From: Candidatus Merdinaster equi
Lineage (GTDB): Bacteria > Bacillota > Clostridia > Lachnospirales > Lachnospiraceae
DNA: 49,843 nucleotides
Assembly: GCA_018064935.1 (NCBI GenBank)
Contig: JAGHUF010000019.1
Span: 1-49,843 of the forward strand
Reading direction: 5' to 3'
Of the stretch, positions 1 to 8,131 are shown in pieces; the first letter of the stretch is position 1; each line of letters opens with the position of its first letter. The notes beneath the pieces were generated by a model. It searched no databases. It had not been told where the DNA came from and saw nothing but the letters and a program-made list of their open reading frames with translations. Both the position numbers and the translations under genes were made by a program.

Positions 1-113
1 ACACCTAAAAGCGTCTGAAACTGATTACCTTCTCTGAAGCCTTGAACGAGCTTGTCTATAGCCTGTGGCTGATCTCCTGTTGGTTTGTATTCTGAATGTA
101 GTTTAAATTCCAT
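1..113 (-). CDS. uvrB: UvrABC system protein B, N-terminus (cut by window edge)
   Basis: Only the first 37 codons are in the window. The translation begins [19 protein letters not shown] and continues to FQTLLGV, which is the invariant UvrB N-terminus just before its Walker A motif. UvrB is the DNA-damage verification helicase of nucleotide excision repair and works with UvrA and UvrC. The ATG at 111-113 is the standard family start. Directly upstream are a good sigma-A-like promoter and a LexA-type box, fitting SOS induction. The gene continues beyond position 1, so nothing can be said about its C-terminus or downstream neighbour. Confidence 0.93.
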   Translation of the reverse strand, partial: MEFKLHSEYKPTGDQPQAIDKLVQGFREGNQFQTLLG

Positions 114-120
114 GCCTTAT

Positions 121-149
121 ATTTTACCAAACTTATGTTCGACTGTAAA
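121..149 (-). promoter_or_regulatory. uvrB promoter
   Basis: On the minus strand TTTACA (144-149) and TAAAAT (121-126) are separated by exactly 17 bases, a near-consensus sigma-A promoter. The predicted transcription start falls at about 113-115, on or next to the uvrB ATG, so the transcript may be leaderless or nearly so. The SOS box sits in the spacer. Confidence 0.7.
128..141 (-). promoter_or_regulatory. LexA (DinR-type) SOS box
   Basis: The minus strand reads CGAACATAAGTTTG, matching the Gram-positive LexA pattern CGAAC-N4-GTTYG. It lies between the -35 and -10 of the uvrB promoter, where LexA binding would block RNA polymerase. uvrB is a classic SOS gene, so the site and its target agree. 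Confidence 0.8.
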
Positions 150-201
150 TATTATTCTAATATGAAAGCGTAATCCCACCTCGCCGGACACACCTTTATG
201 A

Positions 202-218
202 GCGCGCCCATGGCGCGC
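202..218. repeat. GC-rich hairpin beyond the SPFH-gene terminator
   Basis: GCGCGCC and GGCGCGC form a perfect 7-bp inverted repeat around a 3-base loop. It lies between the terminator at 229-257 and the uvrB promoter. It has no T-tract, so it is not an intrinsic terminator by itself. Its role is unknown. Confidence 0.5.
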
Positions 219-223
219 AAACA

Positions 224-257
224 TCAAAAAAACTGCCGGAAAAATCCGGCAGTTTTG
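224..257 (-). terminator. Intrinsic terminator after the SPFH gene
   Basis: Perfect 12-bp stem (229-240 paired with 245-256, core CTGCCGGA/TCCGGCAG) with a 4-base loop, followed on the minus strand by a run of T. It lies just downstream of the stop codon at 272 and insulates uvrB from the SPFH gene. Confidence 0.9.
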
Positions 258-271
258 GATTTCAAAAATAA

Positions 272-1567
272 TTACTGAATATCCTCATCACCAAAAGGAT
301 CTCCACACTCAGGACAGAACTTTGGAGGGTTTGAAGGATCTGCAGGAACCCATCCACACTTATCACATTTATACTGTGGAGCTCCGGCAGGTTTCTTAGC
401 TCCGCAATTCTGACAGAACTTACCCTGGTTAACTGTTCCACATGAGCATGTCCAGCCGTTTGCCTGTGCTGGCGCTGGTGCAGGAGCTGCCTGCTGTGCT
501 GTACCAAATCCCATATTAGGAGCAACATTTCCCATCTGAGGCTGCTGAACACCGCCCATCTGAGCTCCCATCTGATAGAGATTCTGTGCATTCATTCCGC
601 CTGCCTGCTGTGCCATTCCCATACCCATAAATGCCATTGCAGCACCATTAGGATTGCTTGCAGCCTGCTGCATAGCATTTGCCTGTGCACCAACAAGCTG
701 AGCTGCAGCCATGGTAGGATTCTTGAAAGCTGCATTTCTCTGCAGCTCTTTAATCATCTTCTCGTCTTCTTCATCTGCCTTAACACTTGAGATACCGACA
801 GATACAATCTCGATTCCTCTGAACTGAGTCCACTTAGCTGAGAGGTTCTCTTTCATTGCCTGAGCAAGTTCTTCTGTATGAGCAACAAGTGCTGAATAAC
901 GCACACCCATTTCAGAAATCTTAGCAAATGCTGGCTGAAGAGCTGTAAGGAATTCTGAACGAAGCTGGCTCTCAAGTTCATCTCTTCTATATACACCTGA
1001 AACATTTCCACATACATTTGTATAGAAAAGAATAGGATCTGTCAGTCTATAGCTGTACTCACCAAAGCACTTGAGTGATACATCCATGTCAAGTCCGCAG
1101 TTCATATCAACAACACGGAATGGAACTGGTGCTGGAGTACCGAACTTATTTCCAATTATTTCCTTTGTATTGAAGTAGTAAACTCTCTGATCCTTTGGAG
1201 CTTCACCACCAAATGTGAAACGCTTTCCAATATTCTGGAATGTCTGAAGAAGACTTGTTCCAAACTTTCCAGCAAAAATAGAAGGCTCTGTAGAGGAATC
1301 ATATGTGAATTCTCCAGGCTCGGCACAAATGTCAACAACCTTACCCTGATCAACTATACACATACACTGTCCATCAGCTACTGCTATTACAGAACCATTA
1401 CTGATGACATTGTCGCTTCCCTTTGTATTACTTGATCTTCCTGATACTCTCTTCTGTCCCTTTGCACACAGAACATCCGCATCGAGTGCTTCACAATAGA
1501 AATACTCTTTCCACTGATCTGCAAGAACTCCGCCTACTGATCCCAATGCTGCCTTAATTAATCCCAT
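272..1567 (-). CDS. SPFH-domain protein with C-terminal zinc ribbons
   Basis: 431 residues. Residues about 45-290 fit the SPFH/Band-7 family of the bacterial YdjI / 'virion core protein'-like type, starting with the typical MGLIKAALGSVGGVLADQWKEY-like region. A Gln/Gly/Met/Ala-rich low-complexity segment follows (about 300-375). The protein ends in two Cys4 zinc-ribbon-like modules, with spacing CxC...CxxC near 380-395 and CxxC...CxxC near 405-425. No signal peptide or clear membrane segment is seen. SPFH proteins form oligomers at membranes, but the cellular job of this subgroup is not established. The ribosome site GGGAGGA precedes the ATG. A terminator lies downstream and a 126-bp gap separates it from the upstream S41 gene. 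Confidence 0.85.
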   Translation of the reverse strand: MGLIKAALGSVGGVLADQWKEYFYCEALDADVLCAKGQKRVSGRSSNTKGSDNVISNGSVIAVADGQCMCIVDQGKVVDICAEPGEFTYDSSTEPSIFAGKFGTSLLQTFQNIGKRFTFGGEAPKDQRVYYFNTKEIIGNKFGTPAPVPFRVVDMNCGLDMDVSLKCFGEYSYRLTDPILFYTNVCGNVSGVYRRDELESQLRSEFLTALQPAFAKISEMGVRYSALVAHTEELAQAMKENLSAKWTQFRGIEIVSVGISSVKADEEDEKMIKELQRNAAFKNPTMAAAQLVGAQANAMQQAASNPNGAAMAFMGMGMAQQAGGMNAQNLYQMGAQMGGVQQPQMGNVAPNMGFGTAQQAAPAPAPAQANGWTCSCGTVNQGKFCQNCGAKKPAGAPQYKCDKCGWVPADPSNPPKFCPECGDPFGDEDIQ

Positions 1568-1603
1568 TTTTTCTTCCTCCCATTATTAATAAAAAGATAA
1601 AAA

Positions 1604-1622
1604 ACTACATTCCACTTGTAGT
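1604..1622 (-). terminator. Weak possible terminator after the S41 gene
   Basis: ACTACA and TGTAGT form a 6-bp stem with a 7-base loop, followed on the minus strand by six T. The stem is short. It could end the ftsEX-M23-S41 transcript or act as a weak attenuator before the SPFH gene. Confidence 0.35.
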
Positions 1623-1645
1623 CGTATTCAATCAAAATCACCTAC

Positions 1646-1659
1646 GTACAATATTGTAC
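1646..1659. promoter_or_regulatory. Perfect 14-bp palindrome (possible operator)
   Basis: GTACAATATTGTAC is a perfect palindrome in the gap between the S41 stop and the SPFH start. It has no T-tract. It could be a repressor-binding site for the SPFH gene, but no factor can be named. Confidence 0.3.
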
Positions 1660-1693
1660 ATAATACTAATGATTCCCTCAAGCAAATTCTTCA

Positions 1694-3109
1694 CTACTGA
1701 ATCTGACCAAGAACATATTCATATGCGGCATTCTTCTGATTGTCATAGCCGCTGTCGCGGTATGTATCCGAATCAAATACAACTTCCTCGTCCGGCTCTA
1801 TTCCAGTTCCATGAATGCAGACTCCATTTGGCGTGAAATACTTACATATGGTAAGCTTGATAGCCGATCCGTCTGCCAGATTTACTACACGCTGAACAAT
1901 TCCTTTTCCGTAAGAGGTTGTTCCCATAATATGTCCAACACCGTAATCCTTAATAGCACCAGTCAGTACCTCAGACGCCGAAGCAGAATTGCCATTAATC
2001 AATACCGCCAGCGGAACCTCCAGTCTGTTGTCATTAGTATTATCATAATTCTGCTTTGTTCCGTTCTTATCTTCTGTATATACTACAGTTCCATTTGGCA
2101 GAATCATTCTGGCCATATCAATCGCCACATTAAAATCTCCGCCCGGATTATCTCTAAGGTCTATAATCAGACCCTTCATTCCTTCTTCGCGCGCTTTGCC
2201 CAACGCATCCTTAAACTGCTGCTCTGTCACCTTGTCAAATTCGTACACCCAAATGTAGGCAATCTGGTTATCAAGCATTTCATATTGAACAGTATCTCTG
2301 TCAATCTTTTTTCTGGTTATTGTAAAATCAAAGGTATCATAATAGCCCTTCTCATTATTGAACCTGTAGATAGTTATGACAACATCCGTTCCCTCTTCGC
2401 CCTTAATCATAGATACGACTTCACTCGTATCCAGTCCGTACACTTCCACTCCATCAACGGCATAAATGAGATCCCCTGACATAATTCCAGCCGCCTGGGC
2501 AGGAGTGTCTGGCAGGACGCTGGGTATATAAGCATACCCCGTATCCTTGTCTAAACCGACATATGCACCTATTCCATAGTATGCACCTTCAGTCTTCTCC
2601 ATCAGCTTGGTGAGTTCTTCCTTGGTGTAGTAAACAGAATAGGGATCCTCAAGCGAATACATCATGCCGGCGAGCATACCATCCATGAGATCTTCCTTCG
2701 AAACATCCTCAAGATAGTACTGGTCGATAAGCGCTTCGACATTCTTGATTTTATTCTCATTTTCCTTCGTCAAAACACTGCTTCCAGAATTGCTGCTGGC
2801 CGCAGAATTATTGGCATTTAAGTCTTTGAGTGTCTCTGAACCGGCGCCGCTATTTACACAGCGTATGAAAAAAGCAATTCCGAAGGTCAGGAGCACTATT
2901 GCCGCACCTGTAATAAGTCCTTTTACATAGGACAGCTTTTCTTTCTCCTCCGGAGTCAGTGCAGAAGGATCTTCCTTTTCTGCCTCTATTTCATTTTCCT
3001 CATCATCATTCTCGGATTCCAGACCACTTTCCAAATCGCTTTCCGGCTCGTTTTCCTTATCCTCAATCTCTGGTTCCATTTCAATCCTATTGTTATTCTC
3101 AGTGCTCAT
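1694..3109 (-). CDS. S41-family C-terminal processing protease (CtpA/Prc-like)
   Basis: 471 residues. A very acidic cytoplasmic N-terminus (about 1-63) precedes one transmembrane segment (about 65-86). Then come a coiled/linker region, a PDZ domain (about 170-250) and an S41 catalytic domain. The serine motif is NGNSASASE (near 375) and the catalytic lysine lies in TSYGKG (near 400). The family cleaves C-termini of extracytoplasmic substrates, often peptidoglycan hydrolases or their regulators. It follows the M23 hydrolase by 25 bases and is the last gene of the ftsEX cluster, so that hydrolase is a plausible substrate (inference). An AGG-containing ribosome site is modest. Confidence 0.9.
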   Translation of the reverse strand: MSTENNNRIEMEPEIEDKENEPESDLESGLESENDDEENEIEAEKEDPSALTPEEKEKLSYVKGLITGAAIVLLTFGIAFFIRCVNSGAGSETLKDLNANNSAASSNSGSSVLTKENENKIKNVEALIDQYYLEDVSKEDLMDGMLAGMMYSLEDPYSVYYTKEELTKLMEKTEGAYYGIGAYVGLDKDTGYAYIPSVLPDTPAQAAGIMSGDLIYAVDGVEVYGLDTSEVVSMIKGEEGTDVVITIYRFNNEKGYYDTFDFTITRKKIDRDTVQYEMLDNQIAYIWVYEFDKVTEQQFKDALGKAREEGMKGLIIDLRDNPGGDFNVAIDMARMILPNGTVVYTEDKNGTKQNYDNTNDNRLEVPLAVLINGNSASASEVLTGAIKDYGVGHIMGTTSYGKGIVQRVVNLADGSAIKLTICKYFTPNGVCIHGTGIEPDEEVVFDSDTYRDSGYDNQKNAAYEYVLGQIQ

Positions 3110-3134
3110 ATATCAACCTGATACAATTCTAATT

Positions 3135-4358
3135 TTATGGTGAAACATAATTAAGTGGATTCTGATACTCACCATTTTTTCTGACAGTAAAATGCAAGTG
3201 GTTACCTGTCGCAAGTCCTGTCTTTCCAACAGCAGCGATAGTTTCTCCCTTAGAAACCATCTGTCCTTTTTTTACATACAGCTTAGAGCAGTGCATGTAA
3301 ATCGTATATATACTTGATCCATGGTCAATCATTACATAATTGCCCATTGCAGAGGTGTAACTTGCAGCAACAACCTCTCCATCATAAGCCGCAACAATAT
3401 CTTTGCCCGCCTGAGCAGGAATATCGATACCATTGTGGAACTTAGCGGTATGAAGAATAGGATGCACTCTGTTACCAAACTCAGACGAAATAGAATGGCA
3501 GCTTGGCACAGGCCATCTGAAAGTTCCACCATCATAATTGATCTGATTCTCTAACTTCTTTCTCTCTTCCTCTACAGCCTTCTCAAGTGCTTCAATTGCT
3601 GCATTCTGTGCTTTGATCTTCGCATTAATGCTTTCAATTGTCTCAGCCGTCTCAGCTATATCAGACTGCAGCTCACGTATATTAGCCTCAGCAATTTCCT
3701 GAAGTTCCTTCTGCTCCTGCTGCTCCTGCTCGAGCGAACTCTTCTGCTCCTGAAGAAGCTGTTCCTGGCTCTCAAGTTCTTCCTGAATTGCTTTGATCAG
3801 CTGCTCATTCAGAATATATTCATCTAATTTTTTCCTGTCATACTCAGATATGGATGCAATGTAATCAGCTTTATTTAAAGCATCCGCAAAACCGTTTGAT
3901 GAAAAGAGAAGTTCCAATGCATAGGTATCCCCCTCCTCATACATAAAACGGATACGGACCTTCATAGCCTCGTACTGCTCTCTTTCTATACGCTGAGCTT
4001 CCGCAAGTTCCTGCTTAACATTCTCAATTTCTATCTCTTTAGCAGTAATCTTAGATGACAAATCCTCAATATTGTTCCCAAGTTCAACGAGCGCATCATC
4101 GATTTGAGAAACATATTCATCGAGGTTTGCCTTCTGATTCTTCAGATTCTGAAGTTCTTTTTTGTACCCACTAATATTACTCTGAAGCTTCTTCTGCTCC
4201 TGCTGAGCCTTCTCAATCTCGGATTCCTTCTCCTTAATGTAGTCATTCGTCGGCTTATCCGCAAATGCAACAGAAGAATCGTTTATTAGTACAAATGACA
4301 GAATCAGAACCAGCGCAATAACATGTCTTATTTTTAGTCGAAAAGCAACTCTGTTCAA
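3135..4358 (-). CDS. Secreted M23 peptidoglycan hydrolase with N-terminal coiled coil (FtsEX partner type)
   Basis: 407 residues starting with TTG at 4356-4358, chosen because GAGG lies 7 bases upstream. A signal peptide (about 1-33, ending near SVAFA) precedes a long coiled coil rich in Gln/Glu/Leu (about 36-270). A C-terminal LytM/M23 domain covers about 285-405. The zinc and catalytic motifs look intact: HNGID (near 308) and HLHF (near 387). The layout matches PcsB/EnvC-type partners that dock on the FtsX extracellular loop through a coiled coil. Unlike EnvC, the active site is conserved, so this protein probably cuts peptidoglycan itself. It lies 9 bases after ftsX. Confidence 0.9.
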   Translation of the reverse strand: MNRVAFRLKIRHVIALVLILSFVLINDSSVAFADKPTNDYIKEKESEIEKAQQEQKKLQSNISGYKKELQNLKNQKANLDEYVSQIDDALVELGNNIEDLSSKITAKEIEIENVKQELAEAQRIEREQYEAMKVRIRFMYEEGDTYALELLFSSNGFADALNKADYIASISEYDRKKLDEYILNEQLIKAIQEELESQEQLLQEQKSSLEQEQQEQKELQEIAEANIRELQSDIAETAETIESINAKIKAQNAAIEALEKAVEEERKKLENQINYDGGTFRWPVPSCHSISSEFGNRVHPILHTAKFHNGIDIPAQAGKDIVAAYDGEVVAASYTSAMGNYVMIDHGSSIYTIYMHCSKLYVKKGQMVSKGETIAAVGKTGLATGNHLHFTVRKNGEYQNPLNYVSP

Positions 4359-4367
4359 TCTTCTTCC

Positions 4368-5267
4368 TCACACTCTTAAGTGTTTTCTTACTGTAAAGAA
4401 ACTTCCTAAGAAACCAATTCCCACTCCGACTGCAATTGATATCGGCGCAAGAAGTCCCATAACCTCTTCGATTGGCATGAATGCCAGCATTGACTGAAGA
4501 GAAAAGAAATTGTCAACAAGGAAATCCATCGCTTGACCATACATGAAATAAATCGCAACAAGTGGAACCACCGAACCAAATAAACCAAGAATCAGACCTT
4601 CCACAACGAATGGCGCACGCACAAAGAAATCTGTCGCACCCAGGTATTTCATAATCGATATTTCTTCTCTTCGCAACGAGATTCCCAGATTAACTGTATT
4701 ACTAATAATAAATGCAGATACCACAAGCAAGAGAATGATAATTGCTATGGCAACATACGTCACCATCGAATCCATGCTCGTAAGCATATTAGCCGTGATT
4801 GCAGACTCATTAACCTTGCGCACTCCCTCCAATGAATTCAAGTATGTAACAAGTGCACTCTGCATTGAGACATCATTCATGTATATCTGAAGGTTGTCAG
4901 ATTTTTCCAGCGGATTCTCTGTAAAGCCCGCAACATACTCTTCACCAAAGTATTCCTGCGAGAACTCAGCCCAGGCTTCATCTGCCGTGACATAATAAGT
5001 ATCCTTAACTTCAACCCTGTTCATGATGAGCGAGTTAATCTCTTCTTTTCTTTCCGCAGTCGCCTCATCTGTGAAGAATACAGTAACACATACTCCTTCC
5101 TGCGCATTTCTTACTATGTGCTGAACATTCAACAGTATTGCAAAGAAAACGCCAAACAGGAACAGACAAGCTGCAGTTGTCATTATTGAAACAAAAGAAT
5201 ACAGCTTATTTCTTACGCAGTTCTTAAATCCCTGCTTGATAGCGAACAAAAAGGTACTAATCCTCAT
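4368..5267 (-). CDS. ftsX: Cell-division ABC transporter permease FtsX
   Basis: 299 residues with four transmembrane segments (about 20-42, 172-198, 220-245, 268-295). A large extracytoplasmic loop between the first two is the usual docking site for a coiled-coil hydrolase. The C-terminal half carries the conserved FtsX core (LRREEISIMKYLGAT). With FtsE it converts ATP hydrolysis into activation of cell-wall hydrolysis at division. The ATG overlaps the 3' end of ftsE by 11 bases and its ribosome site (AGGGGG) lies inside ftsE, indicating translational coupling. Confidence 0.95.
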   Translation of the reverse strand: MRISTFLFAIKQGFKNCVRNKLYSFVSIMTTAACLFLFGVFFAILLNVQHIVRNAQEGVCVTVFFTDEATAERKEEINSLIMNRVEVKDTYYVTADEAWAEFSQEYFGEEYVAGFTENPLEKSDNLQIYMNDVSMQSALVTYLNSLEGVRKVNESAITANMLTSMDSMVTYVAIAIIILLLVVSAFIISNTVNLGISLRREEISIMKYLGATDFFVRAPFVVEGLILGLFGSVVPLVAIYFMYGQAMDFLVDNFFSLQSMLAFMPIEEVMGLLAPISIAVGVGIGFLGSFFTVRKHLRV

Positions 5268-5985
5268 CTATGTATACCCCCTGTTCCTCATCACTGACAA
5301 TTACGCCCTGTTTCATCGTAATAACTCTCTTTTTCATAGCGTTAACTATATCCTTGTTATGGGTAACAAGAAGAATAGTTGTTCCCTTCTCGTTGATTTC
5401 CTCGAGAAGCTTCATAATCTCCCATGAGTTGGTTGGGTCAAGATTTCCTGTTGGCTCATCGGCCAAAAGAATTGGTGGATTATTGACTAGAGCTCTCGCT
5501 ATAGCCACTCTCTGCTGCTCACCACCTGACAGCTGCTTGGGTCTTGCCTTATATTTGCCTGCAAGACCAACCATCGAAAGAATTGTTGGCACATTTCTTC
5601 TGATATCTCTTCTGCGCGCCTGAACAATAATCTGAGCAAAGGCCACATTATCATATACATTTCTATCCTTGAGAAGTCTGAAATCCTGGAAAACAACGCC
5701 AATACTTCTTCTGTATCTCGGAACCCTTCCACGTCTTAAATGTACAACATCTGTTCCATTAACATAGATATCTCCCTCTGTTGGAAGAAGCTCCCTGAGA
5801 AGCAATTTAATCAGTGTTGATTTTCCCGATCCGGAATTACCTACAATAAATACAAACTCACCCTTCTTAATCTGGAGTGAGACATCATTGAGCGCAGGCT
5901 TTCTTCCATCACGATAGACCTTCACTACATTATCTAGCTGAATAGCAATATTCTCATCAATTTCTGTTCTTTTCTTTTTTGCCAC
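5257..5985 (-). CDS. ftsE: Cell-division ABC transporter ATPase FtsE
   Basis: 242 residues. Walker A is GNSGSGKST (about 49-57), the signature is LSGGEQQR (about 149-156), Walker B is ILLADEPTGNLD, and the switch His is in LVTHNKD. The pattern and length are those of FtsE, with a short C-terminal extension. The start is a GTG at 5983-5985 behind a GGAG site. It is cytoplasmic and pairs with FtsX. It lies 30 bases after the CdaR-like regulator gene. Confidence 0.95.
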   Translation of the reverse strand: MAKKKRTEIDENIAIQLDNVVKVYRDGRKPALNDVSLQIKKGEFVFIVGNSGSGKSTLIKLLLRELLPTEGDIYVNGTDVVHLRRGRVPRYRRSIGVVFQDFRLLKDRNVYDNVAFAQIIVQARRRDIRRNVPTILSMVGLAGKYKARPKQLSGGEQQRVAIARALVNNPPILLADEPTGNLDPTNSWEIMKLLEEINEKGTTILLVTHNKDIVNAMKKRVITMKQGVIVSDEEQGVYIDED

Positions 5986-6015
5986 TTTTATTCTCCTGCT
6001 GTATTAATCAGCGTT

Positions 6016-7107
6016 TTAGAAATCCAATTTTTCCATGTATCGCATGTACTTAACAACCATGAGTGCAATCTTAATTGTAATTGCATCATTAAACACACGC
6101 AGATCAAGACCTGTTCTCTTCTGTATCATATCCAGACGGTACACAAGAGTGTTTCTATGTACGTTAAGCTGACGGCTGGCCTCGGATACATTCTGGTTAT
6201 TCTCAAAGAATTTATTAATTGTCTTGATAGTCTCATCATCAAACTCATCAAGATCACGATCCCCAAAAATCTCTTTGATAAACATTCTGCACAGAGGTAC
6301 TGGAAGCTGATAAATCAGACGACCAATTCCAAGCTCGGCATACGCAATTACATTCCTCTCATCAAAGAAAATCTTGCCAACATCGAGTGCCATCTTAGCC
6401 TCTTTGTATGATCTACTCACATCCTTAAGCTCATTTACAATTGAGCCGCAGGCAACTAATACTTGAGGAAGTTTTTTATCTTTTGCAAGGAAGGTATGTA
6501 TTCTCTCTGCATCAGCTGAAATATCAGCTGCAGTTTCATTTTCCTCAAGCGAACGGATTACAATCACACTTGACTCATCGACTGCTGTAACAAATGCTTC
6601 CATTCCGTCGCTGCAGAAATCAACCAGCATCTCAAGAACATTTGCGTCTTTGTCGCCATCAATTTCGACTATCATCGCAACTCTTTTTTTCTCAATCGGA
6701 ATACGAAGCTTTTTGCTTCGACTGTAAATATCAACCAATAAGAGGTTATCCAGAAGAAGATTCTTAATAAAGTTATCCTTATCGAATCGCTCCTTATATG
6801 CCACCAACAGATTTGTAAGCTGGAACGCTGCCATCTTGCCAATCAGGAGCTGATCCTCTCCATCTCCGGAAATAATCAATATATACTCCAGCTGATCCTC
6901 ATCAAAAATCTTATAAAATCTTCTTCCGCGAATCTGCTGTGAGTCTGCCTCCGACAAAGCAAAAGGGCGAACATCTGCAAGTCCCTTATCGCCATATTCA
7001 TTGGTTGTTACAATCACTCTTCCCTCTGTGTCACAAACGCACAAATCCATTCCACAGATAGCTTTGAGGCCATCGATTGTACTTTGCATAATCTGATTTG
7101 AAATCAT
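6016..7107 (-). CDS. CdaR/PucR-type transcriptional regulator
   Basis: 363 residues. The N-terminal about 130 residues resemble a sugar-diacid-recognition / PAS-like sensor domain. The middle is a GGDEF-like PucR alpha/beta region. The C-terminus (about 300-355) is the PucR helix-turn-helix, with SEASRQLNVHRNTLVYRLD as the recognisable core. CdaR proteins regulate sugar-acid use in Proteobacteria. Here the gene heads a transcription unit with ftsE, ftsX, an M23 hydrolase and an S41 protease, so a cell-wall or division role is more likely (inference). The AGAGGA ribosome site supports the ATG. No ligand can be predicted. Confidence 0.8.
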   Translation of the reverse strand: MISNQIMQSTIDGLKAICGMDLCVCDTEGRVIVTTNEYGDKGLADVRPFALSEADSQQIRGRRFYKIFDEDQLEYILIISGDGEDQLLIGKMAAFQLTNLLVAYKERFDKDNFIKNLLLDNLLLVDIYSRSKKLRIPIEKKRVAMIVEIDGDKDANVLEMLVDFCSDGMEAFVTAVDESSVIVIRSLEENETAADISADAERIHTFLAKDKKLPQVLVACGSIVNELKDVSRSYKEAKMALDVGKIFFDERNVIAYAELGIGRLIYQLPVPLCRMFIKEIFGDRDLDEFDDETIKTINKFFENNQNVSEASRQLNVHRNTLVYRLDMIQKRTGLDLRVFNDAITIKIALMVVKYMRYMEKLDF

Positions 7108-7189
7108 ACATTTTCCTCTTATTCAACAAAATAAACTGCTGTTTTTTGTAATTTATGACAATACTCGTAGACCATTTTAACCTATTTTC

Positions 7190-7222
7190 ACAAAAAAATC
7201 CACAGGAAATCCTGTGGATTTT
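7190..7222 (-). terminator. Intrinsic terminator after cvfB
   Basis: ATCCACAGGA pairs with TCCTGTGGAT in a long perfect stem (7195-7207 with 7210-7222), followed on the minus strand by TTTTTTTG. It lies between the cvfB stop and the regulator gene and separates the two units. Confidence 0.9.
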
Positions 7223-7268
7223 GGTTATTATTTCTAATTCAATAATTTGGCATATTCAGATATTAAGT

Positions 7269-8099
7269 TTATGGCAAAAGTAAAATACCATCTTTCTCAA
7301 TCTTCACTCTGCGAATCTTCAGAAGATGTCCGATTGCTCTTTTGAACTCATTTTTGCTCATGCCTGTGGTAGTTCTAATAATTTCGGGATCCGCTTTATC
7401 AGTGAACGGAAAACTTCCGCCATTTTCTTCCATCAATTCTATAAGCTTGTCAGAATCAGAATTAATCATCTCGTAGGCTTTTTCTCTGACGGCCAGATCT
7501 ATCTTGCCATCCTCCTTGATGCCTACCACTCTTGCATTTATCTTCTGAGCTACCTTTATGTTTCCCACACACTCCTTCTGAGGAATGAGGGCTGAGTACA
7601 TATCATCTACAGCAACAAATGCCCCAAAATTTTTGCTCAGCTCATAAACATAGCCTTCTACTCTGTCATCCTTCGCATATGGGTGCTCTTTAGACAGATA
7701 CGGATATAATTTCATGGTCGCACACAATCTTCCTGTCTTATCGACATAGAGTGCGACTAATATCTCATCGCCCACCTTTACAGGATATGTCTGCTCACGA
7801 AATGGGAGAAGTAAATCCTTCTCAAGTCCCCAGTCGAGAAACGCTCCAATTTTTGCTTCCTGTATAACGCGGAGTCTCTTCACCTGACCAAGTGTGATAA
7901 GCGGTGTTTTTGTAGTGGCTATATTTCTGTCTGACGAATCCTTATACAGAAAAACCTGTATTTCGTCTCCTATCTTCGCATTCGGTGGAACCTGCTTGCC
8001 TGGAAGCAGAACTTCCTGCCCATCTTCCGAATCCTTTAGATAAATACCGAATTCGACTTTGCGCGCATATATTAATTTCTGTATTTCACCAAGCTTCAT
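7269..8099 (-). CDS. cvfB: CvfB-family S1 RNA-binding protein
   Basis: 276 residues. The family layout is present: tandem S1-like beta-barrel domains over about 1-205, including GAFLDWGLEKDLLLPFREQ typical of CvfB. A winged-helix-like C-terminal domain (about 215-276) contains TTGMSKNEFKRAIGHLLK. CvfB binds RNA and influences virulence-factor expression in staphylococci. Elsewhere it is a conserved post-transcriptional regulator of unclear targets. The start codon ATG at 8099 matches the family N-terminus although the ribosome site is weak. It lies 32 bases after the hydrolase gene and is probably cotranscribed with it. Confidence 0.9.
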   Translation of the reverse strand: MKLGEIQKLIYARKVEFGIYLKDSEDGQEVLLPGKQVPPNAKIGDEIQVFLYKDSSDRNIATTKTPLITLGQVKRLRVIQEAKIGAFLDWGLEKDLLLPFREQTYPVKVGDEILVALYVDKTGRLCATMKLYPYLSKEHPYAKDDRVEGYVYELSKNFGAFVAVDDMYSALIPQKECVGNIKVAQKINARVVGIKEDGKIDLAVREKAYEMINSDSDKLIELMEENGGSFPFTDKADPEIIRTTTGMSKNEFKRAIGHLLKIRRVKIEKDGILLLP

Positions 8100-8131
8100 T
8101 TCTAACTATTACCCAATAACTCTCAAACTGA

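Noticed and set aside
272-1567. SPFH gene considered as phage-derived because relatives are labelled 'virion core protein'
   Set aside because: The label comes from distant similarity to a poxvirus protein. No phage genes surround it and the SPFH plus zinc-ribbon layout is common in Firmicutes chromosomes.
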